Below, in pieces: positions 1 to 8,847 of a stretch of 64,000 nt of DNA; positions within the stretch are counted from its first letter, which is position 1, and the number at the start of each line of letters is the position of its first letter. This DNA comes from Bradyrhizobium sp. CCH5-F6 (lineage in GTDB: Bacteria > Pseudomonadota > Alphaproteobacteria > Rhizobiales > Xanthobacteraceae). A program made the translations under genes and the position numbers. The notes below the pieces were generated by a model. That model searched no databases and was not told where the DNA came from. It saw only the letters and a list, made by a program, of their open reading frames with translations. Location: positions 186,001 through 250,000 of the forward strand of contig NZ_LSIC01000012.1 in the NCBI RefSeq assembly GCF_001556045.1, given 5' to 3'.

Positions 1-72
1 GAGCACTAAACTTTCGATGTGGCGAGACGTTCTAATCGTAAGCGAACGTCGTTCCAAAACGGGATATTTGCG

Positions 73-567
73 ATGAAATTCTTTGGGCGATCTGGACTGG
101 CAATCACGGCGGCCGGCATCGGGGCGCTGCTCCTCTCAGTTTCGGCGAGCCATGCTCAGTCGTCCGGACCGTTTGCCGGCTTCGACGGTGCGTGGACCGG
201 CACCGGCACGGTGTCGTTGTCCGACGGCTCCACCGAGCGCATTCGCTGCAAGGCGGACTACAAGGTCGCCGGCAGCGGCCTCAACCTGAAGCAGGCGCTG
301 AACTGCGCGTCCGACAGTTACAAGTTCAACCTCACCAGCGACGTGACGAGCCAGGGTGACCGCATCTCCGGCAACTGGAGCGAAGCGAGCCGCAACATCT
401 TCGGCAATCTCCAGGGCACCGCAGGCGGCGGCCAGATCGACGTGTTCGTCGAAGCCAACGGCTTTGCCGCCAATCTGTCGCTCCGCACCAACGGCACCAA
501 GCAGACCGTGCAGATCTCCTCCAAGGGCGAGATCCGCGGCGTCAACATCACGATGACGAAGAGCTGA
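73..567 (+). CDS. Small exported protein of unknown function, predicted beta-rich
   Basis: About 164 residues. The N-terminus (MKFFGRSG...) is a typical Sec signal peptide: a short basic n-region, a hydrophobic core rich in A, I and L, and probable cleavage after SHA. The mature part opens with FAGFDGAWTGTG and alternates short polar and hydrophobic segments with many G, S, T and N residues, as in small periplasmic beta-barrels. Two cysteines about 17 residues apart (IRCKAD and LNCASD) could form a disulfide. An in-frame upstream ATG at 19 would place a basic leader before the signal peptide, so I prefer the start at 73. A strong hairpin with a T-run follows the stop, so this is probably a single-gene transcript. 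I do not recognise a named family and assign no function. Confidence 0.75.
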   Translation: MKFFGRSGLAITAAGIGALLLSVSASHAQSSGPFAGFDGAWTGTGTVSLSDGSTERIRCKADYKVAGSGLNLKQALNCASDSYKFNLTSDVTSQGDRISGNWSEASRNIFGNLQGTAGGGQIDVFVEANGFAANLSLRTNGTKQTVQISSKGEIRGVNITMTKS

Positions 568-592
568 CGCCCTTCCCGCTTCGAAAGGATAC

Positions 593-624
593 AGCCTCCG
601 GTTCTCGCGACCCGGAGGCTTTTT
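593..624 (+). terminator. Rho-independent terminator
   Basis: A perfect 9-bp stem (AGCCTCCGG at 593-601 with CCGGAGGCT at 612-620) and a 10-nt loop are followed directly by a run of T to 624. It lies 26 bp after the stop of the upstream exported-protein gene and ends just before the next gene on the same strand, so it should separate the two. Confidence 0.88.
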
Positions 625-642
625 GCTGACATCGTTGCGGAC

Positions 643-1488
643 ATGGACCCAACTCGCAGACATGTGCTGAAGGCCATCGGGCTCTTCGCCGCCAGCCCCG
701 CCTTCGCCAACGATCAACCGCGGGTCCGGCGGGAGACGAACATGCAACCCTCGTCAGCGAGGCCGCGTCACGTGCTCTGCTTTCTCGGCAAGGACGAAAG
801 CCTGCTGCATCCGCCGGAGGCGGTGGCCAGGACGATCGCCGATTTCAACTTCGAGATCGACCGCACCTATTCGCAGGCCAAGCCCGATCCGCACATGGAG
901 CGATCGTTCGGGGTGTGCTGGGACCGGGTCTTCCCGAACGCATGGTCCGCTGCGGACGAAGCAGCCGTGGTCAACCACAAGGCGGTCCTGTACGTGCTGA
1001 GCCCGCCCATGGAGCAGCAGAAGACGGTCGCCTGTTCGGCCGCCGCTTTGCGCATCGTCGAGGAGATGATCGAGGCCGGCGCGACCGCCGTGAAGGGCGA
1101 GAGCGCGGGCGTTGCTCATGGCCTCGCGCGATGGCGCAGTCTCGCCGATCAGGCGCGCAAGGGCGCCAGCTCCGGCCAGGGCCTTGCCGTGACTCCCGCT
1201 GTCGCCAAGGCATGCCGCCTCGCCTTCGCCAAGCGCCCGCTCGGCGGCGACACCTACAACGAAAGCGTCGGCTTCCACCTCGTTGGACTGCCGGAAATCT
1301 ATGTCGCGAAGGCGCGCGGCAGCGACCGGAATGCGGCGAAGCTGATGGACGAGATCGCGGACGCAATGGCCGAGCGCGGCGTCGACGCGACGCTGCGCGA
1401 TCGCAAGCTCGCGCTGTCGCGGGAGCAGGACTACGCCGAGGGCGACTTCAAGTTCAATCCGTACGGGATCGTCCGTATCGAGGCCTGA
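643..1488 (+). CDS. Conserved hypothetical protein, possible Tat substrate
   Basis: Up to 281 residues. From the ATG at 643 the protein starts with a Tat-like leader: TRRHVLK, a short hydrophobic stretch and an AxA-type site (SPAFA). A second in-frame ATG at 742 has a better ribosome-binding site (GGGAGA about 7 bases upstream) and would give a cytoplasmic protein of 248 residues beginning MQPSSARP. The body (HVLCFLGKDESLL... then FGVCWDRVFP... and a C-terminal DFKFNPYGIVRIEA) matches no domain I can name. It follows a terminator and faces the convergent MMPL gene, so it is probably expressed alone. Real coding status is supported by length and codon bias. Whether it is exported depends on the start codon. 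Confidence 0.62.
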   Translation: MDPTRRHVLKAIGLFAASPAFANDQPRVRRETNMQPSSARPRHVLCFLGKDESLLHPPEAVARTIADFNFEIDRTYSQAKPDPHMERSFGVCWDRVFPNAWSAADEAAVVNHKAVLYVLSPPMEQQKTVACSAAALRIVEEMIEAGATAVKGESAGVAHGLARWRSLADQARKGASSGQGLAVTPAVAKACRLAFAKRPLGGDTYNESVGFHLVGLPEIYVAKARGSDRNAAKLMDEIADAMAERGVDATLRDRKLALSREQDYAEGDFKFNPYGIVRIEA

Positions 1489-1518
1489 AAGCGCTGGCCG
1501 CCTTCGCAGCCCTGCCGT

Positions 1519-3885
1519 TCAGATCGCGGGCTTGTCAGAGCCCTGCAACTTCCCGTGCAGATTGATCAGCCACATCGCCGTCGGCCGCAGGATGAAGAGG
1601 TCGGCGACGAGGGCCATGACCATCGAGAAGGCGCTGAGCCAGCCGAACAGTCGCAGCGACGGCAGGTCGGAGAACACGGTGACGACGAGGCCGCAGGCCA
1701 GCACCACCGTGGTCAGGATCAGCGCCGGACCAACCAGCACGGTGGCCCGCTCGACCGCGAGCGCTGAGCCGACGCCCGGCTTGCTCTCGAGCCTCAAGCG
1801 GTTGAGGAAGTGGATGGTCGCGCTCAAGCCCAGGCCGAACGAGACGGTGAGCGCGACGACGCTGGCGAATTGCAGCCCCTCACCCATCGCCCACAGCACC
1901 GTGCCCGACATCACCACCGGAAAGATGCCCGGCAGAATGCAGGCCAGCATCACCACCCAGGAGCGGAACGCGAGGCCGATGAAGATCGCGACCAGCGCGA
2001 ATTCGATAGTGAGGCCGTGGTTCAGCTTCTCGATCATGCTGGCCGAGTTGCGCGCGGCGATGGCGGCAAGACCCGTCACCGCGATCTCGTAGCCGGGATG
2101 CTTCTTGCGGACGGCATCGAGCTCGGAATCGAGCTTGTCGACGATCGGCAGGAGCTGGCTGGAATCCTTGTCCGGCACGCGGCCGGCGACCACGACGGCA
2201 TCCTGCTCGGCATCGATGAACCGCCGCACCAGATGCTCGGGGATGACGTTGACATATTCCTTCAACGTCGCGACGTCGGCGCTGCCCGCCTTCTCGGCCA
2301 GCCAGCGGCGCAGCGTCTCCAGCGACCAGACGTTGCCGACACCGGCCGCCTTCTCCACGGTCGAATGCACGTCGGCGATCGTCTGGAGCGTCTCCGGCGA
2401 ATAGAGCGATTCGCCCTTGGGGAATGCGATCAGCACGTTGACGGGGTTGGCGCCGGTGAGCTTGGCGTCGAGCCGGTCACTGGCGGCAACCGCCTGGCGC
2501 TTGTCCGGCACCTGGTCGGCGAGCCGGTAGCGCGGCTCCAGATTGGCGTAGATGACGCCGAGGCCGCCGACGAACAGCACCGCGATCAGGCTGAACAGGC
2601 CGGGCCGGCCGACCATGCGCACCGCGATCCAGTAGCAAAAATTGCGCAGGGCCTGGACGCCGGCATCGGCGCTCTGGAACTTGACGGCGAACACCTTCTC
2701 GTTGCGCACGAGCAGCACGCCGAACACCGGCACCAGCGACAGCACCGCGACCAGCGCGATGATGGTGGCGGCGAGGCCCGCCTCGCCAAACTTGCGGATC
2801 AGGTCGGAGTCGGAGAATTGCAGAGCGATGAAGGAGATGCCGGCAGTGCCGTGCGTCAGCACGCAGGCCGGCCCCACCACCAGCACTGCATTCTTGAACG
2901 CGGTGAACTTGTCCTGGCCTGCGATCAGCCGGTCGCGCGCGGCGAAGGTGAGCTGCATCGAGTCCGAAAAGCTGATGACCATGATGAGCGGCGTCATCAC
3001 GTTCAGGAACATGTTGAGATTGAAATTGGCCCAGCCGAGCGCGCCGAGCGCCAGCAGGATGGCGATCATCGGCGGGAACGCCGCCGCAACCATGAACGAG
3101 ATCTTGCGGAAGAAGATGATGGCGATGATGCAGCCGGCGAGGATGCCGAGGATGTTGTAGGTCAGCCCGTCGCGCTCGACCGCGTTGCGGATCTCGAGCT
3201 GCATCACCGGCACGCCGGAGAGCTGCACGTTGAGCCCGGTGTCGCCGAGATCCTCCTTCATCAGGGCGCGGATGTCGCCGACGGTCTTGGTCAGCTTGTT
3301 GGAGCCGACCACTTCGGGATCGAGCGACAGCACGATCAGCGCCAGCGTGCCGTCCTCCGACAACAGCTTGCCGCGAATGATCTCGTTGTTCTTGACGGTC
3401 TCGATGAACTTGTCATACGCCGCGCCCTCGGACAGCTCGGCCGGGAACAGGGCCGCAGGCAGCTTGCCCGGCGCCGGCGCCTGGCGCGCCGAGAACAGCG
3501 AGACCAGCCCGCGCGTGCCTTCGACCAGTTGCAGGTCGGTAACGAAGTCGCGCAACTTCTCCAGGTTGTTCCGCGCCAGCAGGGTCTTGCCCTCGACCAC
3601 GACGAGGACGTCGAACTCCTCCGCGGGGAATTTCTTCGTCACCTCTTCGTACTGGCGGAATTCGCGGGTGTCGGAGCGGAACAGCTGCGACAGCGAATCG
3701 TCGATCTTGATGCGGTAGATGCCGAACACCGCGCCGACGATCAGGGCGAGCAGGACGATGCAGGAGACGATCGGCGCCCGGACGGCGATCAGCCCGAGCC
3801 GCTCCAGCCCGAAGGCGATCGAGGACGTAGGTCCCTGCTCGAGCTTGTCGACATGAACCTCATTCTCGCTGTGCTTTTCGAGCAT
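1519..3885 (-). CDS. RND/MMPL-family lipid-type exporter, near hpnP
   Basis: 788 residues with the classic duplicated MMPL/SSD layout. There is one N-terminal helix (residues about 35-57), a large periplasmic loop starting KIDDSLSQLFRSDTREF, a five- or six-helix bundle (about 240-400), then a second helix, second loop (LEPRYRLADQVPDKRQ) and a second bundle near the C-terminus (FALVAIFIGLAF... ending in WLINLHGKLQ). Proteins of this family move lipids or hydrophobic molecules across the inner membrane by proton antiport. It lies downstream of hpnP on the same strand after a gap of about 400 bp. In Rhodopseudomonas the RND protein HpnN carries hopanoids to the outer membrane. This protein is somewhat shorter than I remember for HpnN and the rest of the hopanoid cluster is absent, so a hopanoid role is inferred from the neighbour only. 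Confidence 0.85.
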   Translation of the reverse strand: MLEKHSENEVHVDKLEQGPTSSIAFGLERLGLIAVRAPIVSCIVLLALIVGAVFGIYRIKIDDSLSQLFRSDTREFRQYEEVTKKFPAEEFDVLVVVEGKTLLARNNLEKLRDFVTDLQLVEGTRGLVSLFSARQAPAPGKLPAALFPAELSEGAAYDKFIETVKNNEIIRGKLLSEDGTLALIVLSLDPEVVGSNKLTKTVGDIRALMKEDLGDTGLNVQLSGVPVMQLEIRNAVERDGLTYNILGILAGCIIAIIFFRKISFMVAAAFPPMIAILLALGALGWANFNLNMFLNVMTPLIMVISFSDSMQLTFAARDRLIAGQDKFTAFKNAVLVVGPACVLTHGTAGISFIALQFSDSDLIRKFGEAGLAATIIALVAVLSLVPVFGVLLVRNEKVFAVKFQSADAGVQALRNFCYWIAVRMVGRPGLFSLIAVLFVGGLGVIYANLEPRYRLADQVPDKRQAVAASDRLDAKLTGANPVNVLIAFPKGESLYSPETLQTIADVHSTVEKAAGVGNVWSLETLRRWLAEKAGSADVATLKEYVNVIPEHLVRRFIDAEQDAVVVAGRVPDKDSSQLLPIVDKLDSELDAVRKKHPGYEIAVTGLAAIAARNSASMIEKLNHGLTIEFALVAIFIGLAFRSWVVMLACILPGIFPVVMSGTVLWAMGEGLQFASVVALTVSFGLGLSATIHFLNRLRLESKPGVGSALAVERATVLVGPALILTTVVLACGLVVTVFSDLPSLRLFGWLSAFSMVMALVADLFILRPTAMWLINLHGKLQGSDKPAI

Positions 3886-4286
3886 GCCTTGTCCAGTTCC
3901 TAAATCGGCTCAGTCTTGAGAGCTTATTGCGCTCCGCGAGCGGCTTGAAAACGCCATACCAATGGGAGGCTTGCCCTTTGAAAATGCGCGGAAATTCGCC
4001 GCGAGGGGGTTTAGCAGGTCAACAGGTCTTTTCGCAAGCCGGCGAAGCGGGGCCGAATCGATCAAGAAAGCGGCGATCTGGGCGGGGATGCCGGTCATCC
4101 CGGGGAAAATGTGCCAATTCGACGTGACGCGCGGTCCGCGCTCTCAACCTTCATCGCCGCGCCGCTAACCTGCCGGGCCAGACCCTCGCGGACCAGCCAG
4201 GCGGCCTTGAAGCAGCCGTGCGCTGGCGTCAATACACGCCGATCGAGCGTGGAACGGCGCGGCGCAGCCGGATCAGACGTGGCCCG
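3886..4286. other. Intergenic gap between the MMPL gene and hpnP, no gene seen
   Basis: About 400 bp. Short open frames on both strands have no recognisable domain, no good ribosome-binding site and no family resemblance. No clear terminator or promoter could be identified by eye. The MMPL gene may therefore have its own promoter here or be read through from hpnP. Confidence 0.5.
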
Positions 4287-5873
4287 TCATTCGGCGGGGA
4301 CCGCAGCCTCGCGCAGGCGGATCGAATAGTTCGAGGCGTTCTGCTTGCCGCTGGAGGCCGCGCGCGCAAAGGTGATGAGGTGGTGCGCGATCAGCGTGCA
4401 GCCGATCAGGCCCTCGATGTCACCGCGCTTGATGCGCCCCAGCGCGAACTTCCAGAACACGCGCCTGTAGTCGCCGAGCACGCCGACCTTCCAGAAGATG
4501 TTGCGCAGCATGACGAGGCCGCGGCGGATGTTCGGCCAGGTCTTCATCTCGTCCGGCACCGGCATCTTGAGGCGCTTCACATAGACGTGGTCGCATTGAT
4601 GCTGGTAGCGCGCATAAACCTTCTCGGGCGCGTAAGCGACTGCCATGGCGTGCTTCCAGGACGTGACGACCTCGTCATAGGGCAACAGGAAATCGACGTT
4701 GGAATCGCGGCCGTCGTCGTGGACCAGGCGTCCCTCGCGTTCCAGCCGGTCCCACAGCGGCGTCTTCGGCAGCGCCTGGAGCAGGTTGATCGTGAGCAAC
4801 GGAATGCGCGATTCCTCGACGAAGGCGAGCAACGCCTCCGCGGTGTTCGGCTTGTCGGTGTCGAGCCCCATGATGATGCCGGACACGACCTCCATGCCGT
4901 AGGAGTTGATGGTGCGCACGCCCTCCAGGATCGGGACCATCATGTTGTGGTCCTTCTGCATCGCCTTCAGCGCGTCTGGGTCAGGCGTCTCGATGCCGCA
5001 GAAGATGGTGACGAAATAGGCTTCGCGCATCTTCTCGAGGATCTCGGGCCTCTTGGCGATGTTGAGCGTCGCCTCGCAGGCGAGCCGCACCACGTAGCCG
5101 GTCTTCTTCTGCCATTCGATCAGGTGGGGCAACAGGTCGAGCGCCGCCTTGCGATTGCCGATGAAATTGTCGTCGACGAAATAGACCGTGTCGGTCATGC
5201 CGCATTCGCGCAGGCGATCGAGCTCGGCGATGATCTGCTGCGGCGTCTTGATGCGCGGGTTACGGCCGTACAGGCCGGGGATGTCGCAGAACTCGCACTG
5301 GTAGGGACAGCCGCTGGAATACTGGATGCTGCCGAGAAAGTATTTCTTCACGTCGGCGAGCTCGTAGGCCGGGATCGGAAACTCCGTCATCGGCAGGCGA
5401 TCGCTGGTGGTCAGCACCACCTGCGCCTCCGGGCGCGACGTGTCGCGCGACAGGATCTCGATCAGCTGGTTGGTGGCGTCGCCGAGTTCGCCGACATGGA
5501 GATAGTCGAAGGCCGGATAATAGTCGGGGCAGGCGCTGACTGAAGGTCCGCCGAGCGCGACCGGCAGATCGAATTCATGGGCGCGGCGGCAGATGTCGTT
5601 CATCTGCTGGCGCTGAATGTGCATGCCGCTGACGAAGACGGCTTCCGCCCATTCGAACTCCTCCTTCGTCGTACGGCGCAGATTCTCGTCGACGAATTTG
5701 ACCTGCCAATCCTGCGGCAGATAGGCGGAGATCAGCAACAGCCCCTGCGGCGGCATGAAGGCACGGACGCCATCGGTCAGGGGATAGGCATGCTCGAACG
5801 TACCGAAGGACGAAGTGTAGCGCGGAAACACACACAGTATCCGCCGGGACGTTCCATTGCTTTCAGCTCGCAT
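4287..5873 (-). CDS. hpnP: Hopanoid C-2 methylase, B12-binding radical SAM enzyme
   Basis: 528 residues. HpnP adds a methyl group at C-2 of the hopanoid A-ring, making 2-methylhopanoids that stiffen the outer membrane. The N-terminal cobalamin-binding domain (about residues 10-150) contains GGPSVSACPDYYP. The radical SAM barrel carries the CxxxCxxC [4Fe-4S] motif at C189, C193 and C196 (SSGCPYQCEFCDIPG), followed by DDNFIGNRKA and the long C-terminal domain ending NASNYSIRLREAAVPAE. From memory this matches Rhodopseudomonas and Bradyrhizobium HpnP almost throughout. I chose the ATG at 5873 because it gives the family N-terminus MRAESNGTSRR and has GGGGGAG about 6 bases upstream. An open frame extending to 5957 adds 28 unrelated residues. 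In related species hpnP transcription is linked to the general stress response (EcfG), but no convincing GGAAC/CGTT pair was seen upstream. Confidence 0.94.
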   Translation of the reverse strand: MRAESNGTSRRILCVFPRYTSSFGTFEHAYPLTDGVRAFMPPQGLLLISAYLPQDWQVKFVDENLRRTTKEEFEWAEAVFVSGMHIQRQQMNDICRRAHEFDLPVALGGPSVSACPDYYPAFDYLHVGELGDATNQLIEILSRDTSRPEAQVVLTTSDRLPMTEFPIPAYELADVKKYFLGSIQYSSGCPYQCEFCDIPGLYGRNPRIKTPQQIIAELDRLRECGMTDTVYFVDDNFIGNRKAALDLLPHLIEWQKKTGYVVRLACEATLNIAKRPEILEKMREAYFVTIFCGIETPDPDALKAMQKDHNMMVPILEGVRTINSYGMEVVSGIIMGLDTDKPNTAEALLAFVEESRIPLLTINLLQALPKTPLWDRLEREGRLVHDDGRDSNVDFLLPYDEVVTSWKHAMAVAYAPEKVYARYQHQCDHVYVKRLKMPVPDEMKTWPNIRRGLVMLRNIFWKVGVLGDYRRVFWKFALGRIKRGDIEGLIGCTLIAHHLITFARAASSGKQNASNYSIRLREAAVPAE

Positions 5874-6069
5874 CAAAGCTCCCCCGCCACACTCGACCGA
5901 TGGTGCGGAAATTGCGCGCCAGACACACAACGTAATGCTGGCGGCGGAATTTCTCAATATTGTGGCATAAGCATAATTCCGGGAAGCGCAGATGGTTTCC
6001 TCGGAGGGACGTTCGCACCTTACATCGCCTCACGCGATCAGGCGCGCGGCAAAATCCGGCAGCAGGCCT

Positions 6070-6296
6070 GCACTCCGGCGCGAGGCGCAAGCTGACGACG
6101 TCGCGGACATAGGGCGCGTCGTGGAGGACGTCGACCGGTAGCTCAGCCAGCGGCGAGCGAGCCCTGCCCCGCCTCAAAAAACATCACGTCCCCAGCGACG
6201 ACCCGCCCCGCCGGTCGCCGCAGCACGCCGGCAAGCAGGTCGCTCAGGTCGGGAAACGTGCAGCTCGTGGCGTCGAGGGTGTGGCGATAGACCAAG
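6070..6296 (-). pseudogene. Shredded relic of ethanolamine ammonia-lyase large subunit (eutB)
   Basis: Three pieces of EutB lie in the right order on the minus strand but are far too close together. The N-terminal block YRHTLDATSCTFPDL (about 6291-6245) matches the start of alphaproteobacterial EutB (YRHTLGAT-YTFADL). The block DVMFFEAGQGS (about 6190-6155) matches the internal motif N-V-M-Y-F-E-T-G-Q-G-S. After a stop at 6143-6145 and a frame change, LHDAPYVRDVVSLRLAPE (about 6126-6073) matches the C-terminal FHDALYVRQVLGLRRAPEF. A functional EutB has about 450-470 residues. Here at least two large internal deletions and a frameshift leave about 75 codons. No eutC or eut accessory gene is nearby. 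Identification rests on remembered family motifs. Confidence 0.72.
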
Positions 6297-6618
6297 GGTC
6301 TCACCGGGTTCGTCGGCCAATGGCCGAGGCCAAGTCGACGATGAAGGCGGTCCCGGCGCCAGAGATTGCCCGCTTTGGCGGCCGGCCCGCACGCCGATGC
6401 TCGGGGCATCCCGTTCGAGCCCGGGGAGACGATGGGCCGGAGCCCCATGACGCGCCACTAACCAGCTGAAAACCATCGTATTTTTCTCCGGCTGTGCAGC
6501 GCTCGTCCCAAGCCTTCGGCGTTAACGCCGCATCCACCTTCCTCCTGCAAAGTTTTGCATCAATTCCATACGATTCTGCTCACCGGCCGCTTCCGGCCAT
6601 TCCGGGCCCCTGAACACC

Positions 6619-8358
6619 ATGACATCCGACCGATCTGGGAATGCCACCAGGCTGGCAGGCCGTTTCACGCTTGCCGCCAGGCTCTATGCGATCTTCGCAC
6701 TGTTCGCGGTGCTCACGGCCGCGATGGCGATGCTGTCCAACTACAACAGCCGCCGCAGCGCCGACCTCGCCAGCGCGATCGAGACGGCGAATGCCGCCGC
6801 GCTGAACGTCGAGCGGGTCAACTCGCTGGTCTATGCGGTGGTGATGGAATCGCGCGGCGTCTACATGTCGTCCGAGCCGGCCGTGGTGAAGAAATACGGC
6901 GACGGGCTGCTCAAGTTCAACGCGCAGATCCTCGACGTCGTGAAGCGCTGGGAGACCATCGTCAGAGCCGACGATGCCGAACAGTTCGCCACTTTCAAGA
7001 AGCGCATCGAGCAGTTCGTCGAATTCCGCAAGGAGCTGGTGCGCCGCGGCGTCGAGATCAATGCGGCCGCGGGCCGCGAATGGGGCGACAACGACGCCAA
7101 CCGCGCCGTGCGATCGGCGCTGAACAAGGATCTCGAAGCGCTCTCCAAGGTCTATGCCGAGCGCGCCAGGCAGATCGCGCAGCAGACCGAGACCAATCGC
7201 GAGCTGTCGTTCGTGCTGACCTGCCTCGCCGGCATGTCGCTGGTCCTCGTCGTCATCGGCATCGTCATCATCGCCCGCTCGATCGCCCGGCCGCTGGCCT
7301 CGATCACCGCCACCATCAAGCAGGTCGCCGACGGCGCCGAAAATGTCGTGGTGCCGCACTCCGACCGCGGCGACGAGATCGGCGCACTGGCCCGCGCAAT
7401 CCAGGTGTTCCAGGACGCCATGGGCCGCAACCGCAACCTCGCCTCGCAGGTCTCGCACGACGCCGCCGCGCGCGAGGAGCGCGCCCGCCACATCGAACGA
7501 TCCGTCGAGCAATTTCGCGAGGCGATCGGCGCGATCATGCGCGGCCTCAGCGACAACGCCTCGGTCATGCGCGAGACCGCGCAGACCATCACCCGTGTCA
7601 CTGCGGATGCGAGCAGCCGCGCCGGCACCGCGGCGAACGCCACCGAGCAGGCTTCGCACAACGTCACGGCAGTGGCGGGCGCGGCCGAAGAGCTGTCGGC
7701 CTCGGTGGTGGAGATCGGCCGCCAGGTGCGGCAGAGCGCCGGGGCGGTCGAGCAGACCGGCCAGCGCACCGAGAAGTCGATCTCCGAGATCGAGAGCCTC
7801 GCCGCAGCCACGCAACGCATCGACGGCGTGCTCAATTTGATCCAGGCGATCGCCGAGCAGACCAATCTGCTCGCGCTCAACGCCACGATCGAAGCAGCCC
7901 GCGCCGGCGATGCCGGCCGCGGCTTTGCCGTCGTCGCCCACGAGGTGAAGGCGCTCGCGGGCCAGACCGCCAAGGCCACCGCCGAGATCGGCGAGAACGT
8001 CTCGATGATCCAGGCCTCCACCCGCAACGCGGTCGATGCCGTGCGCGAGATCGGCGGCGCGGTGCGCGAGATCAACGAGGTCACCGCGGCGATCGCCGGC
8101 GCCATCGGCCAGCAGGACGCCGCCACCCGCGAGATCTCCTCCAACGCGCAATCGGCCGCCCAGGGCAACGAGACCCTGGTCGCCAACATCACCTCGCTGC
8201 GCGATGCCATCGGCGAGACCGATGCAGCGGCATCCTCGGTGCTGACGGCGGCAAGCAGCCTGACGGCGACGGCGGACACGTTGTCTCGCGAGGTGGAGAA
8301 GTTCTTCCAGAACCTGCGGTCGGGATCGGCGGACGAGCGTATCGCCAGGGCGGGATGA
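6619..8358 (+). CDS. Methyl-accepting chemotaxis protein with periplasmic sensor
   Basis: 579 residues. TM1 spans about residues 18-38 ([18 protein letters not shown]). A helical periplasmic sensor of about 155 residues follows, probably a four-helix bundle. TM2 is at about 195-220 ([20 protein letters not shown]), then HAMP ([19 protein letters not shown]... [14 protein letters not shown]) and a cytoplasmic signalling domain. The hairpin tip [21 protein letters not shown] is fully conserved and sets the CheA/CheW contact. The last 30 residues lack a CheR/CheB-tethering pentapeptide. The gene stands alone between the eutB relic and a dispersed repeat, with no che genes near. The ligand is unknown. 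Confidence 0.93.
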   Translation: MTSDRSGNATRLAGRFTLAARLYAIFALFAVLTAAMAMLSNYNSRRSADLASAIETANAAALNVERVNSLVYAVVMESRGVYMSSEPAVVKKYGDGLLKFNAQILDVVKRWETIVRADDAEQFATFKKRIEQFVEFRKELVRRGVEINAAAGREWGDNDANRAVRSALNKDLEALSKVYAERARQIAQQTETNRELSFVLTCLAGMSLVLVVIGIVIIARSIARPLASITATIKQVADGAENVVVPHSDRGDEIGALARAIQVFQDAMGRNRNLASQVSHDAAAREERARHIERSVEQFREAIGAIMRGLSDNASVMRETAQTITRVTADASSRAGTAANATEQASHNVTAVAGAAEELSASVVEIGRQVRQSAGAVEQTGQRTEKSISEIESLAAATQRIDGVLNLIQAIAEQTNLLALNATIEAARAGDAGRGFAVVAHEVKALAGQTAKATAEIGENVSMIQASTRNAVDAVREIGGAVREINEVTAAIAGAIGQQDAATREISSNAQSAAQGNETLVANITSLRDAIGETDAAASSVLTAASSLTATADTLSREVEKFFQNLRSGSADERIARAG

Positions 8359-8401
8359 CGGCGCGAGCGCTGCCTGCGAAGCCCGCGCCGACACAAAAGT
8401 G

Positions 8402-8530
8402 CGAAAACAACCCCATGCACAGTAGGCGGGGGCAACTGAATCAATGGGTTAGCCACCGCCGCGAGACTATGCGGATTTTACGAATTCATTTTGACTCGTC
8501 GGGCAAAACACCGGCATGATGTCATCATGG
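8402..8530 (+). repeat. Dispersed intergenic repeat, copy A
   Basis: Shares ordered blocks with 14491-14620: CGAAAACA-CCCCA-ACACAGTAGGCGGG, then TACGAATT-ATTTTGACTCGTCGG, then GGCATGATGT-ATCATG. The 3' end is a near-perfect inverted repeat (CATGATG-T-CATCATG, 8515-8529). Both copies have the same orientation. Short open frames across such elements are not credible genes. The rest of the gap to 8756 shows no gene. Confidence 0.8.
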
Positions 8531-8756
8531 GCGCTCCGCCCTTCCGTCGCCGTAGACGGGCCGAGCTGTTGTCCGGCGCGCGGGTGCAGAGCAGGCCTGC
8601 TCCCAACAATTGTCGCATTCGCCATGCGCTCAGAAGGTCGCGTTTGAGCACGATCGCTCGATGGCGCCTGCGGCCAACAGCCGAGAGCTTCGGGACATTC
8701 CACAGCGCCTGAGGCCGAGATCGAACCCTTGATCCAGACTTGGTTCCTCCGCTCCG

Positions 8757-8798
8757 TTGATCCATCTCAACAGAGCCTCGGCCGGTTGTTCATACATT
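8757..8798 (+). promoter_or_regulatory. Probable FixK/FNR-type promoter of the thiolase gene
   Basis: TTGA-TCCATC-TCAA at 8757-8770 fits the Bradyrhizobium FixK consensus TTG(A/C)-N6-(T/G)CAA exactly. A plausible -10 element (CATACATT, 8791-8798) is centred about 30 bp downstream. This puts the box near -40 relative to a start around 8804, the class II spacing used by FixK2-activated promoters. The thiolase ATG is at 8848, 44 bases further on. Confidence 0.62.
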
Positions 8799-8847
8799 GC
8801 GCAAGATATCCCGTCGCAGAGCGATGCAGCCAAGCGAGAGATGACCA

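Noticed and set aside
1810..3903. A plus-strand open frame of about 697 codons antisense to the MMPL exporter
   Set aside because: Composition is low-complexity (D, R, H, Q), with no family resemblance and no ribosome-binding site. The minus-strand frame has the full RND motif set.
3910..4098. Short minus-strand frame between the MMPL exporter and hpnP
   Set aside because: No recognisable motif, no good start context and a composition not clearly coding.
5874..6060. EcfG-type stress promoter upstream of hpnP
   Set aside because: Expected from related species, but no GGAAC with a properly spaced CGTT on the minus strand was found by eye.
6580..8394. Minus-strand open frame over the chemoreceptor gene
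   Set aside because: The plus-strand protein has complete TM, HAMP and signalling motifs. The antisense frame is an Arg/Asp/Gly-rich shadow.
8467..8703. Possible small minus-strand gene in the gap before the thiolase
   Set aside because: Most of the frame lies over or beside the dispersed repeat, and a similar frame is seen over copy B. Repeat-derived reading frames are expected by chance.
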